Of a DNA stretch of 64,000 nucleotides, positions 1 through 11,629 are shown one piece after another; within the stretch, counting starts at the first letter, position 1; each line of letters opens with the position of its first letter. Source of the DNA: Linum tenue (lineage: Eukaryota; Streptophyta; Magnoliopsida; Malpighiales; Linaceae); the NCBI GenBank assembly GCA_946122785.1, contig CAMGYJ010000007.1, positions 7,084,909 to 7,148,908 on the forward strand. The letters are read 5' to 3'. The position numbers were made by a program, and so were the translations under genes. Below the pieces are notes generated by a model that was not told where the DNA came from, searched no databases, and saw only the letters and a program-made list of their open reading frames with translations.

Positions 1-1506
1 CAGTACTAGTTCCCTCCCAGCCTGCCTAATCCGATCATCATCTTTCCATCTGCAGAAATGGATCGACTTTTTCCTTGGTGGATATACTACTGTTATTTAT
101 CCATCTCCCAAAACACTGCCTTTATGAAGAGAACTTCAAATCAAATCAAAACCTGAGCATAATGTGATGCATTGCATGCATGCCATATTATATATGTAGA
201 TTGATTCTTGCTAGCTGTTGCTTGTTTCCTGTGTATATATGTATAGTTCTGTTTATTAATTTCTTTCATGGAAAGGTGAAGCTACAGCAATATTAGCATC
301 CTTGGAGTTGGAAATTACCAATAAGTTGACCAGCCTACCCAGTGAGATTTTAGCTAGCAGATCCCATTTTATCAAGGGGATGAAGAATAAATCTGGTGTA
401 TAGCACTAACTATCCAATCAAGAGAAAGAGAGAGAGAGAATAATCTCAAAATGTCGCGAGAGTTCGCGCGTCCATCTATGTTTAAGTTGGTGGAAGATGA
501 TCGATCAGGGTAAAATACCTCGCGTGCCACTTAAGTTTGAGAATTGGGGTTGGCATACCACTTAAATTTGAATAGAGCGTCGGGTACCACTGAACTCTAT
601 TATATGTGTACCCGGTATCACTTAAGTTTACTGCTAAGTGCATTCCGTTAAAGTTGACAGAATATTTTTGAAATATTGCGTTTTCTAAATTTCATAATTG
701 GTCCTTCTACTTTTCTTATTGTACAAAAACCATTTGGACTTATGAAAAGTATCATTTTTTATTGTTTAGTTAGAATCCTCTTTTGAATACTTGAATCAAT
801 TACGCTAACAGTAAAGGTAGCAAGAATTCGAAGACGAGACCCCTCAATCAGTTCCGAAAGCTATAGTACTTATGAAGAGAAAACTAGGTAGTTTACCCCC
901 CAATAATCCACCATTTGATCATTTAATGAATTCAGATTCATGATGAGTAGTTTTATTAGGACACAGTACTATGATTAACGGTATCTTTCCCACCAATAAT
1001 TAAGTGAAGATCGATAATCTCTGTGTCTGAACTGAATAGGTCATTCTCATCAGTGCATGGTGACAAATTCCCATTACTTTGTTTAAACTATATGTTTTGA
1101 CTCTATTCACAATAGAACCACCCATCTGACCAATCGTGCGCCAAATCGAGATATTGTTGCCAATAATGAACTAATAAACTAAGGTTCTGGCCAAAGCTTT
1201 GTCATCATTTGATGAGTGGATAAAAATATGAGGCTGTTAATCAAAGTAAGATTCACATAATTAGTTAACGTTCCATTAGGGATGCAAAAAAAAAAAAAAA
1301 AAACATCTAAGAATTACTCAAACTCAACTTATTGCAGGTCGCGAATCGAGTTTGGACAATTTTACTTTTGAAGCAGCTTCATACTCAATTTTTGTAGGTC
1401 TAAATTGGACTTATAATATTGGGTGGAAAAAAAATGGACACCCGATTTTAATGCGAAATGTCTTTTTTTTATTTGTATGAAACAAGCAGAAAGGTGGTTA
1501 CACCTC
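1..1506. other. Intergenic, no gene seen
   Basis: AT-rich DNA with many stops in all frames and no convincing coding exon. Around 515-660 there is a stretch with the motif TGCCACTTAAGTTTG, followed by similar CCACTTAAATTTG and TCACTTAAGTTTA variants. This looks like one arm of a decayed DNA transposon; I could not find a matching opposite arm. A poly-A run lies near 1288-1304. Confidence 0.6.
1063..1278 (+). repeat. Dispersed direct repeat, copy 1 (partner 2831-2947)
   Basis: Sequence containing CCCATTACTTTG, ATATTGTTGCCAATAATG and TCATCATTTGATG recurs in diverged, shorter form at 2831-2947. No function can be assigned; it may be a short segmental duplication or two relics of one repeat family. 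Confidence 0.5.
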
Positions 1507-1514
1507 CATTAAAG

Positions 1515-2403
1515 CAGGGCCGGCCTAGAGGGTGTGCTGGCCCGCCCTCCGGCACAGGGCCTCCGAATACTAGGGGCCTCCACTTAGATCCGGTAGTTAC
1601 CGATCGTACATTATAGATTGTATTTTTAGTATATGATTGATTGATTATGAATATGACGACGGTTTTAATAGATAATTTTAGCTATAATAACAATTAAAAA
1701 TGATATCATGAAGACTACGAAAATAAGAAAGATAATAGATAATTTTATGGGTAACGTCTATTTTTTATCCAGACCTTTTTCAGATTCTTTTATAATATCC
1801 AAACCTATAGAAATACTAAAAATTAGCCGAATGTTAACTTTCGGTTAGCATTTTTGTTAGTAATATTGACTTGACAACATGATACTGACTTGGAAGAGAC
1901 ACATGAAGGTCAAGATTCCAAAATTTTAGTATTTTAACTAAGAAAAGATTTACAGAATTATTAACAATAACATAAAAATGACTAATATTTTGGTGCATTA
2001 TGAAAGATTTGGCTAATTAATAAATTTTTAATAGGTTTGGATAATATAAAAGAATCTGAAAAAGGTTTGGATAAAAAATAGAGATTACCCTAATTTTATT
2101 TTAAATTATGTAGAAAGATATTACAGTCATTTTAGTTTTATTATAGTTAAGTCAATTTAGACCACGTCTCAATTTTGGAACAAGGCCGCCACGAAGCATT
2201 AGACAGCCCTGGGAATTTGGTTTTGGTTTCTTCGTCAAACTAGAAACGTGATCATTTATTCCTTTTGTAATCATTTTCCGAGAATATGTATTTTTTTATA
2301 ATTATTTAATAATTTTTATTTTTAATAAATTTGTGGAGAAAAAATTTTAGGGCCGCATTTTAAATTTTCGAACAGGGCCTCCGAATATCATGGGACGGCC
2401 CTG
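1515..2403. mobile_element. hAT-type element with a nested MITE
   Basis: The element starts CAGGGCCGGCC and ends GGACGGCCCTG, so its ends are inverted repeats. It is flanked by the 8-bp duplication CATTAAAG at 1507-1514 and 2404-2411. An 8-bp TSD with CAGGG-type ends is typical of the hAT superfamily. No transposase reading frame is present, so it is non-autonomous. It carries a later insertion at 1749-2090; without that insertion and its TSD it would be about 540 bp. Confidence 0.8.
1749..2090. mobile_element. 342-bp Mutator-like MITE, copy 1
   Basis: Bounded by GGGTAA and TTACCC with inverted repeats of roughly 60 bp, for example CAGATTCTTTTATA near both ends. It is flanked by the 9-bp duplication TAATTTTAT at 1740-1748 and 2091-2099, which suggests a Mutator-like (MULE) origin. 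It has no coding capacity and sits inside the hAT element at 1515-2403. A second copy of the same 342-bp length lies at 4172-4513. Confidence 0.8.
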
Positions 2404-2411
2404 CATTAAAG

Positions 2412-4171
2412 TTGTGATTGGGTTGAAGGTATGGTTAATCAAATGGTTGACTTTTTTTATACAAGTATGTGGACCCAATTAGACCTATTAGGGTCTATCC
2501 AAATGAATTAACCCAAATTTAATTCAAATCCAACTTAAAATCATTAATAGTGCATATAGGTTCATTTGGGTCCGACCGACTCAATACCCATATGAGCATG
2601 ACAATCAGTGACGGAGTCAACCCATTTGGCTCTGTCACGGGACACACATAAGATTTGGAAAAAATTTATTAACCCTCTATATGATTAGAATACCGTACGT
2701 TTATGTAATAGAATAAATTTTATACACAATAAAAATAATTTAGCTGGATACATTACTCAATAATATATGGATAAATGGTTCTTCGTTTTACAATTTTTTC
2801 CAAATATGAAGGCGGCTATTACTTTGCTCAAGATTTATACAATTTCCCATTACTTTGCCAAATCAGGATATTATTGCCAATAATGTAATAACTAAGATTG
2901 TGGCCAAGCTATATCATCATCTGACATAATTAGGTAACGTCCCATTGGGCCATTTCCCTCTCACTCTCTAAACCTTGTTCTCTTACTCTCAAATTCGTGC
3001 TTAACCATTTTTAAGTTATTCCGCAGCAGAATTGCAATCCATCTCAGCTTCATAATAACACGCTTTCTATATAAATTAATTAAAGCTACATATACACTCG
3101 GATCCACGTATCTCTATCTAGATTCTAGACGAATTAACTTACTAACCCTGCTCTCTTAATTATCTTGCCACTCTTAATTATATCTCTACTTTAAGTTAGA
3201 GACTCGTGAAAGTAATATACGTAGATTGGTAGGTAATTAAAGATAAAAAAAAAGTAAAGATTGTAATTAAAAGGTGAATACAGTAATGCAAGTAAAGTTT
3301 CAAAGAATAATTTTCAATGTTCTTGCCATTATCTCAATGGACGAAAGATTTCTATTTACAGGAAAGGAAGATAATAGATAAATTGGAAAAGTGTTAACCA
3401 CACATAGAAGAATTGTACTATTACCTAGAAATGATTTCTTTACTTGTGCCGGGTATTTTAGGGCAAATTAAGTCTGAATTATTGGGAAATTTGCTAGGGT
3501 TTGTGGGATCACTGTATATGGGGGAAACTGTAAGGATCGTGCTTAAGGAATCTGGCGATATGGAGAAGAAGGAAGGAATGAATGGAAGAATTGGGAGAGA
3601 AGATAGAGACTTCTTTTATTGAGCTAACTAATTTGGTAAAGTAACTACTGAGATACAGATTGGTCAAAAGATCAAGAATGCCCCATCATCTACATCTCTC
3701 TCACTATTTATAGTTCTCCTCTTGTACACGTCACTCTGTCAGCTATTGTCCAGCTGTTACAGAAACTTAGGTCACCTAAGTAACGTGTTCCGTCAAATAA
3801 TACAATTATTCTATCGACCAAAATACCCTAAAGGAAATAATGCCGATCGATGATATGACATGTATCTCACAAATAATGTTTACTTTTATGAGGAAAAAAT
3901 CCAAGAGAATAAGAAAGCCCTACACTTGATTTTTTTTATGGAATTCATTCCTTAAATAGTGACAGTTTTCATGAAATAGATTGGGATCGATCAAACCGGA
4001 ACATTTTTGGTTATGTGTTACTAAAACACTCCAAATCAATCTAATGGTAGAATGCACATATACAATAGATTATTCTAATTAATAATGTTTAAAACTAGGG
4101 GAAATAATGCTAAACTGAAGAACGAACTTGCCTCCCAACCCAAAATTTATTTGTTGTTTTTTTTTTTTTTA
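2412..4171. other. Intergenic, no gene seen
   Basis: No supported gene. A motif CAGTGACGGAGTCAAC near 2608 resembles one end of the CAGTGGCGGA hAT-like repeats seen at 8384 and 27206, but no partner end was found. The short frame at 3413-3622 begins with TTG, has no recognisable domain and is probably chance. Confidence 0.5.
2831..2947 (+). repeat. Dispersed direct repeat, copy 2 (partner 1063-1278)
   Basis: Diverged, shorter version of 1063-1278, sharing CCCATTACTTTG and ATTGCCAATAATG and ending at AACGTCCCATTGGG (AACGTTCCATTAGGG in copy 1). Confidence 0.5.
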
Positions 4172-4513
4172 GGGTAATGACTATTTATTAGCCAAATTTT
4201 TTTTGGATTCTTTTTTATTAGCCAAACCTATCGAAATACTAAAAATTAGTCAAATGTTAACTTCCATATAACAATTTTGTTAGTAATATTGACTTGGCAA
4301 CATGATACTGACTTGAAAGAGATACTTGAAGGTCAACATTCCAAAATTTTAGCATTTTAACTAAGAAAAGAGTTACAAAATTATTAACGATACCGTAATA
4401 ATGGCTAATATTTTGATGCATTACGAAAGATTTGGCTAATTAATAGCATTTTAATAGGTTTGGATAATATAAAAGAATCTGAAAAATATTTGGATGAAAA
4501 ATAAAACATTACC
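4172..4513. mobile_element. 342-bp Mutator-like MITE, copy 2
   Basis: Same order of sequence blocks as 1749-2090 (GGGTAATGACTATTTATTAG at the left; GTTAGTAATATTGACTTGGC inside; AGGTTTGGATAATATAAAAG near the right end) and the same length. The right terminus lacks one C (TTACC). The insertion lies in a T-rich tract, so its TSD is ambiguous. Divergence by eye is clearly higher than between young LTR pairs in this window. Confidence 0.75.
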
Positions 4514-5888
4514 ATTTTTTTAAAAATGAATATTGAGCATAATCTTCCTTTTTAGCATAATTATTTTTTCCAATAATTGTTATCTCTTTATTAGCACAAC
4601 TTGATAAAACAAGCATCTCGAAAACAACTGCAATTTGCAATTACTCCAACCATACAACAGAACCCAAAGAACACTTCTTGCTAACTACACTCTTAACACT
4701 CTAACTCTTAACCACTAAGCTCATTGCTAACATTATACAAAGCATAAAAGTATACTGGATAATTACTCAATACATGGAAGAACTCAGTATTTCCGCACAA
4801 TGGAAGTTAACTTCATGCTTGAGCTTCCTCCATAGCCAAGAACCTGTTTGTGTTTCCGGAATCATCCTTTGTGACCTCCCTCTCGGCCTGTGCTTCTCAA
4901 TCCAAGCAACCCAGAACAAGCCTCCACACATGAAAAGCATCCCTAGCATTCTATTCTACCAACACAGGCTATATTCCATGTTTTCAAATCCCTTAGTCCT
5001 AAACTCCTAATCCACCTTCCTTCTTACGCAAGCAAATTGCAATCCAACTGACTTTTGCTTTACCAGTCCCCTCACCATACCACAGGAAGTCAGAACAGAT
5101 CTTCTGAATACTAGCAAGAACTTGTTTTGGCGCAAAACGATAATTGTCATCCGGTATTGATCAGTGATAGAGTAGAGAACTGAAGAGATTAACAACAGCT
5201 TTCCTGCGTAGGTTAGCTTATTAGCCCCCCAATATATCTCACCCCAATGTAGTCAAAATCGCGCTTTAAAACTTAAAAACTTGCGATTTTACGTTTCTAG
5301 GACACTTAAACGCTTCTACACAAAATCTTAATTTTTATAACTTACGTAGTTAAAAACTGCGCTTTAAAACTTAAAAACTTGCGATTAACAACAGCTTTCC
5401 TGCGTAGGTTAGCTTAGTAGGGTGAGATACTAGTCAACTTGTCAATGAGTAGACTTCAATCTGCACTAGTCAATGAACCAGATTGAAGTGGGACACCCAC
5501 ATATCTCACAGGCAATGAACCCTCTTTAAAGCTAGATCTGTTCAAAATCAGCAACTCGGCTCTCTCCTCTATTCCTCCAAAACATAAATTTAGATTGTAA
5601 AAGTAGGTATGACACAAAAAGATTCAAATACTACCCATTTAAGCCGTTAATCCTATTAGGTGTTTTCTTTTTTATGAAAATTCTATCAGCCATTTTGTCC
5701 CGCACACCAAAAAATATCTCCGAGAGGGGTTGCCTTGTGAATGTGATCCTTTGGGCGCCTAGTATGGGCCTGCTCTTACCAGCCTGCCTTCTCCCAATGT
5801 GGGCTTTCATCGATCGAGCCTTCATAAATGAACGTCTGTAATAAAGCGGGCCTCAAATGCGTAGTGAGCATAGTATCATTCCATGAGA
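4514..5888. other. Intergenic, no gene seen
   Basis: Short open frames overlap on both strands at 4767-5195 and 5631-5825 without recognisable domains. A 30-bp block beginning AACAACAGCTTTCCTGCGTA occurs at about 5191-5220 and again at 5384-5413, bracketing about 160 bp that itself contains two copies of GCGCTTTAAAACTTAAAAAC. This is a local duplication of unknown origin. Confidence 0.5.
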
Positions 5889-5898
5889 CAAATATTTT

Positions 5899-6730
5899 GG
5901 GTAAATTGTAAGGTTGGTCATTAGGATTGTTAAAAACGTTCATATTTAGTCATTAGAAATATTTAATTATATTCATGGTCACTAAAATTAATTAAATGGT
6001 TCAAGTTTAGTCACTCTCTGTTAACTTCCGTTAGTCTCCGTTAACGGCGTCAATTTTTGCTGACGTGGCTAACAGAATCCATCACGGAACCAGAGCTATT
6101 TATCATGTGGTGGGGCCCAAAATTGCAAGGTGTTCATAGAATCAGAGAATGACAATGTTTCAAGGTAATCTCCCAGGGAGTGTTTGCTGATTGACGATTT
6201 TACGTTTTTTATCAGTTCCTGAAAGCAATTGCGCCTCTAAAGCAATTGCATCGCTGTTCTCTCGACTGGCAGGGTTTGCATCCTCTATGCGCTCTTGAAG
6301 ATTGGTTTAGCTGGATCCAAACCTCCCCCTTTGATCGCCTGCGCCGGAGGAAAGAAGAAACAATGGGATGAAGATGACGATTGAGGACAACGGCGGAAGG
6401 AAGGGATCTAGAAACACTATTTTGTTTTTTGGTTTTCTTTCAATTTAATTGTATTTTGTTGCTTTGTTGTTGTAATGACGTGGCAAGTACTGATAACATG
6501 ACGGGTTGATTTAAGCTGATTAGGGGGATTATGTTAGCCACGTCAACAAAAAAACAGACGCTATTAACGGAGACTAACGGAAGTTAACAGAGACTAACAG
6601 AAGTTAACGGAGAGTGACTAAATTTGAACCTTTTAATTAATTTAGTGACCACAAACAAAATTCAATATTTATAGTGACTAAATATGAACGTTTTTAACAA
6701 TCCCAGTGACCAAACTTGCAATTTTTACCC
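5899..6730. mobile_element. Long-TIR Mutator-like element, 832 bp
   Basis: Starts GGGTAAATTG and ends with TTTACCC. The arms are near-complementary over at least 150 bp, with blocks such as GATTGTTAAAAACGTTCATA on the left matching the complement on the right. It is flanked by the 10-bp duplication CAAATATTTT at 5889-5898 and 6731-6740. The unique middle (about 6110-6500) includes a GC-richer stretch but no long reading frame. A non-autonomous MULE is the best reading. Confidence 0.8.
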
Positions 6731-6740
6731 CAAATATTTT

Positions 6741-7439
6741 TGTGTGAAAATTACTTTACTCAATATCGATCAGCAATCTCTTTGGAAATATTAATAAATT
6801 ATAAGATTTTGATATAACTTTTTGCTAGATGGTTAATAATAGACTAATCTACAATAAAAGTTAACCTTATTGACAATTTTTGTCACAGTTTATTTGGGTA
6901 TTGTTACTTAATACTAGTCTTAACTTTTCACCTTCTTTTAGATTCTAGTCTTCTCCTTCTCATGGTCGACCGATTGCCTTGTATAATCTCATGGTTGCGA
7001 ATAAACAATTTTCAAGAGTTAAACAACGGTATAATACTCGTTATTTGTCATGTGTGACTCGTTTTACTCCAACTAACTAGTTTCTATTTTTAAAACAAGC
7101 CTTTACACATTTCTATTTGGACTTGCCAATTCATTTGGACTTCCATTTGGACTAAGCAATTTGTCTTTGATGAGCCGATGGTTATGTGTGATGAATCATC
7201 ATCACATAACAAAGTTAGATCACCAAATCGGGAAAAGCATAAAAGAATTGGATGTAAACCTTCCACTAACCTATATTGCTTTATATTCAACACTAGAAGA
7301 TATCACGTTTGCAACATAACATAACATGAAGATAGCAACTAGCAATCTACCAAATACGAAGTGAATTCATCTCAAGTGCGAGTACAAGATTCATAGGCGA
7401 GAATATATTTGCAATACCATGCCTTTCATCGAGCACTTC
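6741..7439. other. Intergenic, no gene seen
   Basis: AT-rich DNA without a recognisable coding region. The small minus-strand frame at 7090-7293 has no identifiable domain. Confidence 0.5.
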
Positions 7440-7454
7440 TACTATGCTATAAAG

Positions 7455-7700
7455 TATTGGTGCTTTAATGTACAACTTAAAGTTGTACTATAACGTTAAA
7501 TATATAATTTCATGTTGTACCATAAAGAAAGTTGTACTCTTATGTTATGGTACAACTTTACAACTTAAAGTTGTATCATCACATAAGGTACAAGTTCAAG
7601 TTGTACCATAAAAGAATTTTTACAAAATAGTATAGGTACAATATGAAGTTGTACCATAACGTTAAAGGTACAACTTTAAGTTGTACCATAAAGACAAAAA
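7455..7700. repeat. Array of palindromic GTACAACTT/AAGTTGTAC units
   Basis: About eight partly degenerate copies of a short palindrome built from GGTACAACTTTAAGTTGTAC, often followed by CATAA or CATAACG. Because the unit is self-complementary, the array can fold on itself. A more degenerate AT-rich stretch with similar TTTGTACCAT words occurs near 57340-57660. Confidence 0.65.
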
Positions 7701-7929
7701 CTCATAGCATCAATGCTATATAGCATTGTAAAATTCCTCGCCTATCCTCTTCTCTTCATCAGAAGGGAGAAGGAATAAACAATTTGGCCAAGAAGTACAA
7801 AGAGGGGACAAAAAAAAAAACAGAGGATGGTTGTGTTTAGAGGGATCAACCCACCAAAATGTCACGGCTGAAACCAAAAGCTTGAGATTTTTGCCCTGTC
7901 CTTCTATGGGGACATTGGGACAATTGGAC

Positions 7930-9248
7930 AAAGGCTACATAGAGTTCGGGTTGTTTATGAGGCAAGTCGAGTCGAACCGAATTTTGTTTTGTTTATATTT
8001 GTTTTGTTTATAAATGAATCGAACACGAGCTTAGATCATTATGATCGAGTTCAGTCGAGTCGAACACGAGCTTAGATCATTTATGACCGAGTTCAGTCGA
8101 GTCGAACACGAGTCAGTTCATTTATTAAATTTTGGTTCATCATTAAGATTAAAAGTTCGGCTTGAGCTCAACTCTAAGATAATTTATAATATTAAATACC
8201 TTAATTTTTATATGTCATATATGTGATTAACTTATCTTATGTCATATATGAAACATATTTACTCACATGCTCAAAGTATTAAACATCATATGATGTGAGA
8301 TATACAATTTAATAAATCTATGCATCATTAACAAATCAACTCATAAGATATAGATCGATTTTCTTATAAGTTGTAGCCGAGCTCAGTGGCGGACCAAGGA
8401 ATTTTTCATAGGGGTGTCCTCTTTTAAAAAATAAATTTTGTAAAAATAAAATAAAATAAAATAATTAATAAAAATAAAATTGTAAATTAGAAAATACCTT
8501 ACTCGTACAGGTTAAAAATCGATTATGTGTTCTCATATTATGAAATAATTGTAGAATACACTTGGTGTTTACAGTGTTAAAAATATTGTCTCTATATACT
8601 CTACTAGACAATCATTCACGAACTTATCGCTGTCGCATATTCGATTTGTAAACTTGTTCTTGATGTAATCCAAAGCTGAAAGAATCTTTCAACACTTGTC
8701 GTACAACCATAAAATCAATACAAATTAAGGTAGGTTCAAATTAGTTTAATTTCTATGTTTTGAAAATAATTAGAAATAGGGAATGACATATTACTATGAT
8801 ACAGTGTTCAAAATCAAACAACAAATGAGTTGTAGTTTACTGGAAATTAAGTTTATCAATAATAATAGTGCTCTAGATTTGAATTATCCAACCTATCACT
8901 TACATTCCCATACACAAATTTAAAAAATGACATTAGAATAATCATTTTTTTTTCAATTTTCAGGAGTATCCCTCATTGCCAATTATAAATTTTTTATCCA
9001 TACGTAAATTAATACCGTGGGTTGAACAATCGTTTTCCCAAAATTTAAGTAAACCTCCGTGCGTCCGCCCCTAAAATGTTGAGACATCTCATGCGCTCAA
9101 AACGAGACAATGCAAGAGTTGAACTCAACAAACCACCTAATCGGGCTAGTTCATGAGTCTCACGAGCTGAACAAGGCTTAACCGAATGAGCTTTTATTGA
9201 GTTGTACACCGAGCGGCTCACAAATAGCTCAACTCATTAACAGCCCTA
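7930..9248. mobile_element. Decayed hAT-like composite region
   Basis: The right side ends ...AACTCATTAACAGCCCTA, a terminal motif common in plant hAT elements. The left part has two tandem copies of a roughly 40-bp unit containing GAGTTCAGTCGAGTCGAACA (about 8030-8115). A second repeat beginning CAGTGGCGGACC (8384) and ending TCCGCCCCTA (about 9074) lies inside. I could not confirm a TSD for either, so the borders are approximate. Confidence 0.5.
8569..8700 (-). pseudogene. Remnant of hAT transposase dimerisation domain
   Basis: Read on the minus strand, 8587-8670 translates to a 28-residue segment including DYIKNKFTNRI and FVNDCLVEYIE, followed shortly by a stop. It is preceded in another frame by SVERFF. 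This matches the order expected at the C-terminus of hAT (Ac-like) transposases, SVERxFS...KNxLRNxM...LNDCLxxYIE. Only the tail is left, it is frameshifted, and it is not functional. Confidence 0.65.
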
Positions 9249-9381
9249 CTGCTCCCCTGAATCGAGAAAGGGGCAGAGAATATGGGACTTCACTCCCACC
9301 ATCCCAGGCAGAGTACAAAACAGAGGACTCCTTCTCCCCTGTCTTCCTTCCTCTGTTTTTTCTTTCAGTCCTTTCTCTAAA

Positions 9382-11181
9382 TCAGACCTTGGGTAGCTCA
9401 ATGGAAACAAACCCTTCCCCACTATTACCACCATTGATATGTTTTTGCTTGCTTTCTATCTTCTCTACATTCGTGTCTTCCACTGATGAATCAACAGCAG
9501 CAATGGGGAGATGATCAGCAGCCACTAATTTGTCGTTAATTGTAATACTGCCACCATTGCTGCCTTTCTCGTCATCTCCAGTCTTTCCCCACAGCACCAT
9601 GTACAATCCTGTCACTATCACCACTGCTCCCAATACCCTGTTCCCCACACACCCAACCAAAAAGATCAAAACTTTATCACCTTCATGAACTCTGTTGCAG
9701 AAAATAATCAAAACCCATTACTGCAAAATCGCAGAAAAGCTTGTTTTGCTTACTTACCTCCCCAAGTAGAGAATCTCAGACAAGAAAAGGGAACCCAAGA
9801 TGGCCACGATCACCATGACCAAAGGGCTGAAAGCCGTCACGAAAACCGGTCCCTTTCTCTGCATCACCAGTCCTTGAATCGAGTACAGTACTCCTGACGA
9901 CATAATCCCCTGCAAATCATATTCACTGAGTTATTTACAGAAAAGAAGAGCACAAAAAAAAAAAAAAAACAATGGTTTTGAAGGTTGGAAGAAATTTGTT
10001 CAACTTTGGTGGCCTTACACTATAAAATGCAGCTAGTAACTTGGTGTCGAAACCAATTTTCCATGCCGAGGGATTCTTCCACTCCAGACCAACTGCCACA
10101 ACCGATCCCTCCATTGCTCCCATCATGCATATTAGAGCCGTCAGGGACAGCTTTCCGGGGTACGATTTCAATGTGATTGCCTACACAACCAGTTTAGAAA
10201 TTAACAAAGCATTGAGGAACTAATTAAGCTTGTACTATGGAGTTGAGTTGATGAAAAGATAAGTACTTGGAGATTGACAAAACCAGCCCAGCAAACGCAG
10301 CCAATTGCGATCATGAGAGCACCCTTAATAGGGTGCTCTGGCGCAACCGAAGAAGAAGAAGAATGGTCAAGAACTCCTTTGGTCCATGGTAGATCAACCC
10401 TAGCCCCTTTAATGGAAGCCATCACCATGGCTCCACCAACTGTCACTATGGTGCCCATTATCTTCGCGTGGCTGTGAAACTTCCTCAAGTTAACTCTCTC
10501 CAGCCTGAAAAAAAAAATGACAAAAACATCCATTACTGAATTCCCTGATTAATGATACCTAGCAATGGCGATGATGTAATGAAAATTTGGTTTACCCCAA
10601 TGCCCAAGCCATGAGGAATGCAAAGGCAGGCATGATACTGATCATCGAAGATGCGAATGTCGCTGTGGTGTACTTCATTGCAGTGTAGTACAAGTTCTGA
10701 TCAACCACTGGCCTGTCAGGTTCAGATTCTGGCGTCAACACAAGAGATTCGAGTAAAATTTGGATGGAGGGAAGGAGTGGGTTTAATTTCTTTTCCTTTG
10801 ATCTTACTCTAGGAAAGCAAGGAGTGCTATCTTGAAGAAGATCCCTAGTGTCATCTTTGGCCTCACCTTCCTGCAAATTTCAGCTTCTTGCATTCATTCC
10901 ACAACAGAAAGTTTGCAACTTTAAACGTTCGATTCGATTACAACATAGAAGGAAAGGAAGGGGGAAGAGAGAAACCTGTCGACGAAAAACGCGAAGGGAG
11001 CAATCGCAGCAGTGGCGATGGCGTATCTGTAGACAACAAACACATTCTGGCTCATGCCTTGGTTGAGAGCAAACTTTGAGATGATGGAGCTCCCAGCCGA
11101 GCAGAACTGCATGAAGATCACTCCAAGATACGGCTTTGCTTGGTCGAACGACTTGGACGACCACCAACCAGGCATTTTCAT
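9382..11181 (-). CDS. WAT1-related protein (EamA/MtN21-type transporter)
   Basis: Seven exons on the minus strand, with junctions chosen by GT-AG sites and reading frame: 10976-11181, 10808-10870, 10596-10712, 10267-10504, 10019-10180, 9758-9909 and 9382-9637. They join to 1194 nt, 397 residues plus stop, the usual size for this family. The N-terminus has AKPYLGVIFMQF and the first EamA repeat; exon 3 has the family signature VVDQNLYYTAMKYTTATFA; exon 6 has YSIQGLVMQRKGPVFVTAF from the second EamA repeat; the tail is hydrophilic. Family knowledge: about ten membrane segments in the plant drug/metabolite transporter superfamily; characterised members sit in the tonoplast or plasma membrane and some move auxin or amino acids. 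The substrate of this one cannot be told. The ATG at 11181 starts MKMPGWW; another ATG two codons later is possible. No frame defect is seen. Confidence 0.93.
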
Positions 11182-11317
11182 CGAATCCAATCAAATGGAG
11201 ATAGATTAGATTGACTCTTTAGTTTTCTTGTTTCAGCGTTGTGGCTCCTTTTGCTGTAATGCATAGGAATGCAATGCAACTAAAGGGTGAGCAATGAGAA
11301 GGTGACTGCAGAGGGAG

Positions 11318-11330
11318 TTTATATATATAG
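11318..11330 (-). promoter_or_regulatory. Probable TATA box of the WAT1-related gene
   Basis: CTATATATATAAA on the minus strand, about 140 bp upstream of the start codon, at a normal distance for a plant TATA box with a short leader. Assignment is by position and motif only. Confidence 0.5.
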
Positions 11331-11629
11331 TGTTTGCTCTGTCTCTCTCTGTTTTGGAGTTTGGCATTACGCAATTCAGTTCTGTGTTTTTATTTGGTAT
11401 ACACAAGAACAACACGTCTCGTTTATGCCTACTGGCTACTTCATTTCTGTTTTCAGTGGACACTTGAAACAATGAATTAATCGGGCTTTAATCAGGCATC
11501 TTTTGATGGTAAAACTCTTTCAACGAGTTCATTATGGGGGCATTAACCGTGTTTATTCGACACTCCACCCGACTTTGCCCTCTGTTTCTCTGTTTTGCTT
11601 TCACGCCTCAATAGTCGCGGTATTGTAAT

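Noticed and set aside
3413..3622. Small gene of 69 codons
   Set aside because: Starts with TTG rather than ATG, has no domain, and lies in transposon-rich DNA.
7455..7700. Possible CRISPR-like or regularly spaced repeat array
   Set aside because: Units are palindromic, spacing is irregular, there are no unique spacers of constant size, and this is a plant nuclear genome.
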